Source: an uncultured Ruminococcus sp. (GTDB lineage: Bacteria > Bacillota > Clostridia > Oscillospirales > Ruminococcaceae). From it: DNA of 9,702 nt. This document shows, one piece after another, positions 6,476-9,702 of the stretch. Location of the stretch: the NCBI GenBank assembly GCA_946404705.1, contig CAMJES010000060.1:1-9702 (forward strand), written 5' to 3'. The notes below the pieces were generated by a model. The model did no database searches and had not been told where the DNA came from. It saw only the letters and a list, made by a program, of their open reading frames with translations. How positions within the stretch are numbered: the stretch's first letter is position 1; the number at the start of each line of letters is the position of its first letter. Both the position numbers and the translations under genes were made by a program.

Positions 6476-6503
6476 GGTATAATTATATGCAGAAGTTGAG
6501 GAT

Positions 6504-7466
6504 TTATATGTTGAAGAGGGGAGAAACAGGCTCGTCGTCATAAATTCTCTGGATAGCCTTTGCAAAAACGGGAGCAACGGGGAGAGTTGTGATCTTGTCG
6601 ATCTTCTTTTCCTCGGGAAGAGCGATCGTATCGAGGAGAACAAGCTCCTTGATAGGACTTGCGGAAATTCTTTCGATAGCAGGGCCGGAGAGAACGCCGT
6701 GTGTAGCGCAGGCATAAACCTCCTTTGCGCCGCCGATGTCGATGATAGCCTTTGCAGCGTTGCAGAGAGTACCTGCTGTATCTATCATATCGTCAACGAG
6801 GACAACGCGCTTATCTCTTACGTCACCGATAATGTTCATAACTTCACAAACGTTAGCCTTCTGTCTGCGCTTGTCAACGATAGCGAACGGAACGCCGAGG
6901 CGGTTTGCAAAGTTTCTTGCTCTTGTAACGGAGCCGAGGTCGGGGGATACGACCATAACATCTTCCTTGTTATCCTTGAACTTTTCGACAAAGTAAGGCG
7001 CAAGGATAGGCACACCGAGGAGGTGGTCAACCGGAATATTGAAGAAACCCTGAATCTGAGGGCAGTGGAGATCCATTGAAAGGACTCTGTCAGCACCTGC
7101 TGTTGTAATAAGGTCGGCAACGAGCTTTGCGGAGATCGGATCTCTTGCCTTAGCCTTTCTGTCCTGACGCGCATAGCCCATATAGGGGATAACCGCTGTG
7201 ATGCGTCCTGCGGAAGCTCTCTTGAATGCGTCAATCATAATGAGAAGCTCCATAAGGTTATCGTTAACAGGCGAGCTTAAGGACTGGACAACGAAAACGT
7301 CCGAGCCTCTGATACTTTCCTGAATGGAAACGCTGATCTCACCATCGGAGAAGGTCACAACTTCGGACTGACCGAGGGGGAGGCCGAGTTCCTTTGCGAT
7401 TTCCTCTGCGACCGGTTTGTTGGAGTTTGCTGTAAAGATTCGAATATCCTTGCCGTGAAGATTCAT
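6504..7466 (-). CDS. prs: Ribose-phosphate pyrophosphokinase (PRPP synthetase)
   Basis: A 320-residue class I PRPP synthetase that transfers pyrophosphate from ATP to ribose 5-phosphate in the cytoplasm, making PRPP for purine, pyrimidine, NAD, His and Trp synthesis. Motifs: the ATP-binding flexible loop YARQDRK (98-104), the family signature DLHCPQIQGFF (132-142; most homologues read DLHAGQIQGFF), and the ribose-5-phosphate/PRPP loop VVLVDDMIDTAGT (221-233). The length is typical for the family and the core is complete. The start has an excellent ribosome site, AAGGAG (7475-7480), 8 bases before the ATG. It follows glmU by 67 bases with no convincing promoter or terminator between them, so it probably shares the glmU transcript. 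In Bacillus the next gene is ctc (ribosomal protein L25 family); it is missing here and pth comes next. Confidence 0.98.
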   Translation of the reverse strand: MNLHGKDIRIFTANSNKPVAEEIAKELGLPLGQSEVVTFSDGEISVSIQESIRGSDVFVVQSLSSPVNDNLMELLIMIDAFKRASAGRITAVIPYMGYARQDRKAKARDPISAKLVADLITTAGADRVLSMDLHCPQIQGFFNIPVDHLLGVPILAPYFVEKFKDNKEDVMVVSPDLGSVTRARNFANRLGVPFAIVDKRRQKANVCEVMNIIGDVRDKRVVLVDDMIDTAGTLCNAAKAIIDIGGAKEVYACATHGVLSGPAIERISASPIKELVLLDTIALPEEKKIDKITTLPVAPVFAKAIQRIYDDEPVSPLFNI

Positions 7467-7533
7467 TTGAATTTCTCCTTTATTTTTTATTAAGGCGGTA
7501 TAAGCCTCAAAAATTTACATCATTTTGCAGAGA

Positions 7534-8919
7534 TCACTTGCTGCGTGAACGAAGCTTTTTTTCACCAAAGCCGCTGTGGAAGCTGAGATCTGCACGTTCT
7601 ATCGCAAGAGCGCCGTCCGGTACATCCTTTGTAACAGTCGAGCCTGCGGCTGTGTAAGCGCTGTCGCCGACCGTGACCGGAGCGATAAGGTTCGTATGGC
7701 AGCCGATGAAAGCATTGTCGCCGATCTTGGTGCGGAACTTGTTTTCACCGTCATAGTTTGCTGTGGCAACTCCGCAGCCGAAGTTGACGTTCCTGCCGAC
7801 ATCGCTGTCGCCAACGTATGTAAGGTGCGAAACCGATGTATATTCACCTATGCTGGAATTTTTTATCTCAACAAAGTCGCCTATCTTAACGTGCGACTTG
7901 ATATGGCTGCCGGGACGCAGCTGAACGAATGGGCCTATCTTAACGCTGTCCTCGATAACGGAATCATAAGCCTGAACATAGTTGAGCGTTGTATCCCTGC
8001 CTATCTCGCAGTTTTCGATAAGGCAGTTAGGGCCTATGGTGCAGTTTTCACCGACAAGCGTATCACCCTTTATTATTGTACCCTGCAAGATCTTGGTGCC
8101 TGCTCCGATTTTTACATTTCTGCCGATAGAAACACCGTCTGTGCAGAGAAATTCAACGCCGCTGTCAAGCAGCTTGCCGATGATAGCTTTGCGCGCCGTA
8201 TCGTTGAGCATAAGCAGACCCTTGCGGTCGTTCGCGCCGAGGACAACATCGGGATTTTCGGATTTATATGCCTCTGCGCGCTCTCCCATATCGAGCAGAA
8301 TAAAAACGGTATCGGTAAGATAGTATTCATTCTGCGCGTTGTTTGGTTTAAGCTCGCCGAGAGCGGTGATGAGCTTGTCGGTCTTAAACCAGTAAGCTCC
8401 GGAATTTATTTCGTGAATGTTTTTCTGCTCGATCGTAGCGTCTTTTTCCTCAACGATTCCGCTTATCCTGCTTCCGTCACCCGAGCGGAGTATCCTACCG
8501 TAGCCGAACGGCTCGGCGATTTCCGCGGTTATAACGGTAACGGCGTTTTGGCTTTCCTCATGCTGTTTGAATGCGGCACTGATGGTTTCGGCGTCAACAA
8601 ACGGCGCATCTCCGTTGAGAATGATGACATTTTCCGCATTTTTGCTTTTGAGCCAGTCGATCGCGGTCATAACGGCGTGACCGGTGCCTTTGCGTTCTTT
8701 CTGATGAACGGTGTCATATCTGCCGCCGAGGTAGTCCTCGATGACTTCGGCGTTATAGCCTTTTACAACGCAGATATCGGAAATGCCCGATTCCTCGCAG
8801 GATTTGATGACCCATTCGAGCATAGGCTCGCCGAGGACTTCAAACATAGGCTTCGGAAGTTCGGATCTCATTCTTTTTCCCTGACCGCCGGCAAGTATCA
8901 CGGCGCATTTGTTAATCAT
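7534..8919 (-). CDS. glmU: Bifunctional GlmU: GlcNAc-1-P uridyltransferase / GlcN-1-P acetyltransferase
   Basis: A 461-residue bifunctional enzyme that makes UDP-GlcNAc, the precursor of peptidoglycan and other wall polymers. The N-terminal nucleotidyltransferase has LAGGQGKRM (9-17), the sugar-nucleotide lysine in KPM (K23), GTGHA (78-82), NGDAPF (102-107) and GYGRI (139-143). From about residue 260 a left-handed beta-helix of hexapeptide repeats (IG.N, IG..) forms the acetyltransferase, with LRPGSH (334-339), the catalytic His in SHLTYVGD (H365) and NYDG (388-391). The length is normal. I start it at 8919 (MINKCAVILAGG) because AAGGGG lies 9 bases upstream and the family begins there; an in-frame TTG at 8970 would add 17 residues without support. 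It is the first gene of the minus-strand cluster, with its own promoter upstream. Confidence 0.98.
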   Translation of the reverse strand: MINKCAVILAGGQGKRMRSELPKPMFEVLGEPMLEWVIKSCEESGISDICVVKGYNAEVIEDYLGGRYDTVHQKERKGTGHAVMTAIDWLKSKNAENVIILNGDAPFVDAETISAAFKQHEESQNAVTVITAEIAEPFGYGRILRSGDGSRISGIVEEKDATIEQKNIHEINSGAYWFKTDKLITALGELKPNNAQNEYYLTDTVFILLDMGERAEAYKSENPDVVLGANDRKGLLMLNDTARKAIIGKLLDSGVEFLCTDGVSIGRNVKIGAGTKILQGTIIKGDTLVGENCTIGPNCLIENCEIGRDTTLNYVQAYDSVIEDSVKIGPFVQLRPGSHIKSHVKIGDFVEIKNSSIGEYTSVSHLTYVGDSDVGRNVNFGCGVATANYDGENKFRTKIGDNAFIGCHTNLIAPVTVGDSAYTAAGSTVTKDVPDGALAIERADLSFHSGFGEKKLRSRSK

Positions 8920-8928
8920 ACTGCAGAT

Positions 8929-8934
8929 CCCCTT
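8929..8934 (-). promoter_or_regulatory. Ribosome binding site fixing the glmU start
   Basis: AAGGGG on the minus strand, 9 bases before the ATG at 8919. It supports the 461-residue protein over the longer TTG-initiated frame. Confidence 0.7.
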
Positions 8935-8988
8935 GATATATAATAGTACATTCGGTACAGATAAATTCAAACGTCAATATCCTTTATA

Positions 8989-9017
8989 ATTATCTCATAT
9001 TTTTCGACAAATTTCAA
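8989..9017 (-). promoter_or_regulatory. Sigma-A-type promoter of glmU
   Basis: On the minus strand TTGAAA (9012-9017), a 17-base spacer and GATAAT (8989-8994) match the housekeeping consensus at 5 of 6 positions in each hexamer, with a TG dinucleotide one base before the -10 box (extended -10). Transcription would start near 8982, giving a leader of about 63 bases before the glmU ATG. Confidence 0.7.
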
Positions 9018-9044
9018 TAGTATTTTTTGACTTTGTAACTATTG
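9015..9044. repeat. Inverted repeat overlapping the glmU -35 region
   Basis: CAATAGT (9015-9021) and ACTATTG (9038-9044) form a perfect 7-bp inverted pair with a 16-base gap, about three helical turns in all. It overlaps the last bases of the glmU -35 box and points toward the ppdK side, a position that suits an operator. The region is AT-rich, so chance is possible. Confidence 0.35.
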
Positions 9045-9112
9045 TAGCTTCTTTATGCAAAATAACCAAAAATTTTGTATATAATTTTGTAGTCAAGCCC
9101 GCCTAAAAACTA

Positions 9113-9141
9113 TGGAAATGAAGAATAAAATCTGTTATAAT
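9113..9141 (+). promoter_or_regulatory. Candidate promoter of ppdK
   Basis: TGGAAA (9113-9118), a 17-base spacer and a perfect TATAAT (9136-9141). Transcription would start near 9148 and give a leader of about 83 bases. A second candidate lies downstream: a perfect TTGACA (9168-9173), a 17-base spacer and a poor -10, TTTATG (9191-9196). Another TATAAT at 9080-9085 has no matching -35. Confidence 0.5.
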
Positions 9142-9162
9142 ATATTTATGACCGCGGAAGTG

Positions 9163-9187
9163 AAAAGTTGACAAAGTGTCTGCTTTT
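9163..9187 (+). other. Small hairpin in the ppdK leader
   Basis: AAAAG (9163-9167) pairs with CTTTT (9183-9187) and GACA (9170-9173) with TGTC (9177-9180), around a 3-base loop and a 2x2 internal step. It is followed by GCTTTTATG, so it looks like a weak terminator or attenuator inside the predicted leader. It overlaps the perfect TTGACA box, so it could be an accident of promoter sequence. Confidence 0.25.
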
Positions 9188-9230
9188 GCTTTTATGCGGA
9201 AATAACTTATTATATCTGGAGGTAATACCA

Positions 9231-9702
9231 ATGGCTAAAAAATGGGTCTATACTTTTAAAGAAGGTAATATGACTATGCGTAACCTTCTCGGCGGTAAGG
9301 GCGCAAACCTTGCTGAAATGACCGAGATCGGCCTCCCTGTTCCCCAGGGCTTTACTATCACAACAGAAGCTTGTACTCAGTATTATGAGGACGGCAGAAA
9401 GATCAACGACGAGATCATGGCTCAGGCTATGGAAGGCGTTAAGTGGATGGAAGAAGTTAACGGCAAGAAGTTCGGCGACCTCAAGAATCCTCTCCTCGTT
9501 TCCGTTCGTTCCGGTGCAAGAGCTTCAATGCCCGGTATGATGGACACTATCCTCAACCTCGGTCTTAACGACGACGTTGTTGCTGCAATGATCAAGAACA
9601 AACCCACACCCGAGTTTGAGAGATTCGTTTACGACTCCTACAGAAGATTCATCCAGATGTTCTCCGACGTCGTTATGGAAGTCGGCAAGAAGTACTTCGA
9701 GC
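9231..9702 (+). CDS. ppdK: Pyruvate,phosphate dikinase, N-terminal part (cut by window end)
   Basis: The first 157 codons of PPDK, which interconverts pyruvate, ATP and phosphate with phosphoenolpyruvate, AMP and PPi; in anaerobic Clostridia it often works in glycolysis or at the PEP-pyruvate node. The visible N-terminal ATP-grasp part begins MAKKWVYTFKEG, then GGKGANLAEM (21-30) with the nucleotide-binding lysine, GLPVPQGFTIT (34-44) and the family block SVRSGARASMPGMMDTILNL (91-110). The swivelling phosphohistidine domain and the PEP-binding barrel would lie beyond the window. The start has a strong ribosome site, GGAGGT (9218-9223), 8 bases before the ATG. Codon choice (CTC, AAC, GTT, GGT, AAG) appears more biased than in the minus-strand genes, which suggests high expression. 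It is divergent from glmU with its own promoter region. Confidence 0.97.
   Translation, partial: MAKKWVYTFKEGNMTMRNLLGGKGANLAEMTEIGLPVPQGFTITTEACTQYYEDGRKINDEIMAQAMEGVKWMEEVNGKKFGDLKNPLLVSVRSGARASMPGMMDTILNLGLNDDVVAAMIKNKPTPEFERFVYDSYRRFIQMFSDVVMEVGKKYFE

Noticed and set aside
7467..7533. Hairpin AGGC/GCCT between glmU and prs as a terminator
   Set aside because: The stem is only 4 bp and is followed on the transcribed strand by A-rich rather than T-rich sequence.
7576..8943. 455-codon open frame on the + strand opposite glmU
   Set aside because: It lies entirely antisense to a glmU with all catalytic motifs, has no recognisable domain or ribosome site, and is explained by glmU codon composition.
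8920..8970. TTG start that would extend GlmU by 17 residues
   Set aside because: There is no ribosome site, the GlmU family starts at the MINKCAVILAGG position, and AAGGGG precedes the ATG at 8919.
1..9702. CRISPR array, tRNA/rRNA genes, riboswitch or defence cassette
   Set aside because: There are no regularly spaced repeats, no recognisable tRNA arms or rRNA segments and no conserved riboswitch core in the spacers. All intact genes are housekeeping or DNA-repair genes.

Overview
The window looks like one end of an assembled contig from a low-to-mid-GC Firmicute of class Clostridia, probably a Ruminococcus-like member of the Oscillospirales. The taxon is an inference. It rests on the Firmicutes gene order glmU-prs-pth-mfd, the AGGAGG-type ribosome sites, the AT-rich intergenic spacers and a pyruvate,phosphate dikinase gene. 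The first 47 bases are not biological: they match the Illumina P5/TruSeq adapter, and the genome starts at base 48.

Layout from left to right. (1) The 3' end of rnr (RNase R with its S1 domain) on the + strand runs into a strong hairpin terminator. (2) A 350-bp spacer (487-836) holds, in order, that terminator, an AT-rich stretch, a C-terminal remnant of an unrecognised minus-strand gene, a roughly 102-bp imperfect palindrome with perfect 13-bp terminal inverted repeats (MITE-like), and a 34-bp palindrome-rich repeat that overlaps the sbcD stop codon. (3) A minus-strand cluster, transcribed right to left, holds glmU, prs, pth, mfd and sbcD. The mfd and sbcD genes abut exactly (TAAATG) and are probably translationally coupled. 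A near-identical copy of the 34-bp repeat lies in inverted orientation just upstream of mfd, and a degenerate copy covers the pth stop codon. (4) A 311-bp divergent intergenic region carries a good sigma-A-type promoter for glmU and one or two candidate promoters for the rightmost gene. (5) ppdK (pyruvate,phosphate dikinase) on the + strand is cut by the window end.

The gene functions are mostly housekeeping. GlmU makes UDP-GlcNAc for the cell wall, Prs makes PRPP for nucleotide synthesis, Pth recycles peptidyl-tRNA, Mfd couples transcription to repair and SbcD is a DNA end and hairpin nuclease subunit. The order matches the Bacillus subtilis gcaD-prs-ctc-spoVC(pth)-fin-mfd locus, but ctc and fin are absent and sbcD has been added behind mfd. 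The usual partner, sbcC, does not follow sbcD.

I see no undescribed defence or mobile system. The items most worth a second look are the adapter contamination, the intergenic repeat family that coincides with two stop codons, the MITE-like palindrome that appears to truncate a gene, and sbcD without sbcC. There are no tRNA, rRNA or CRISPR signals.
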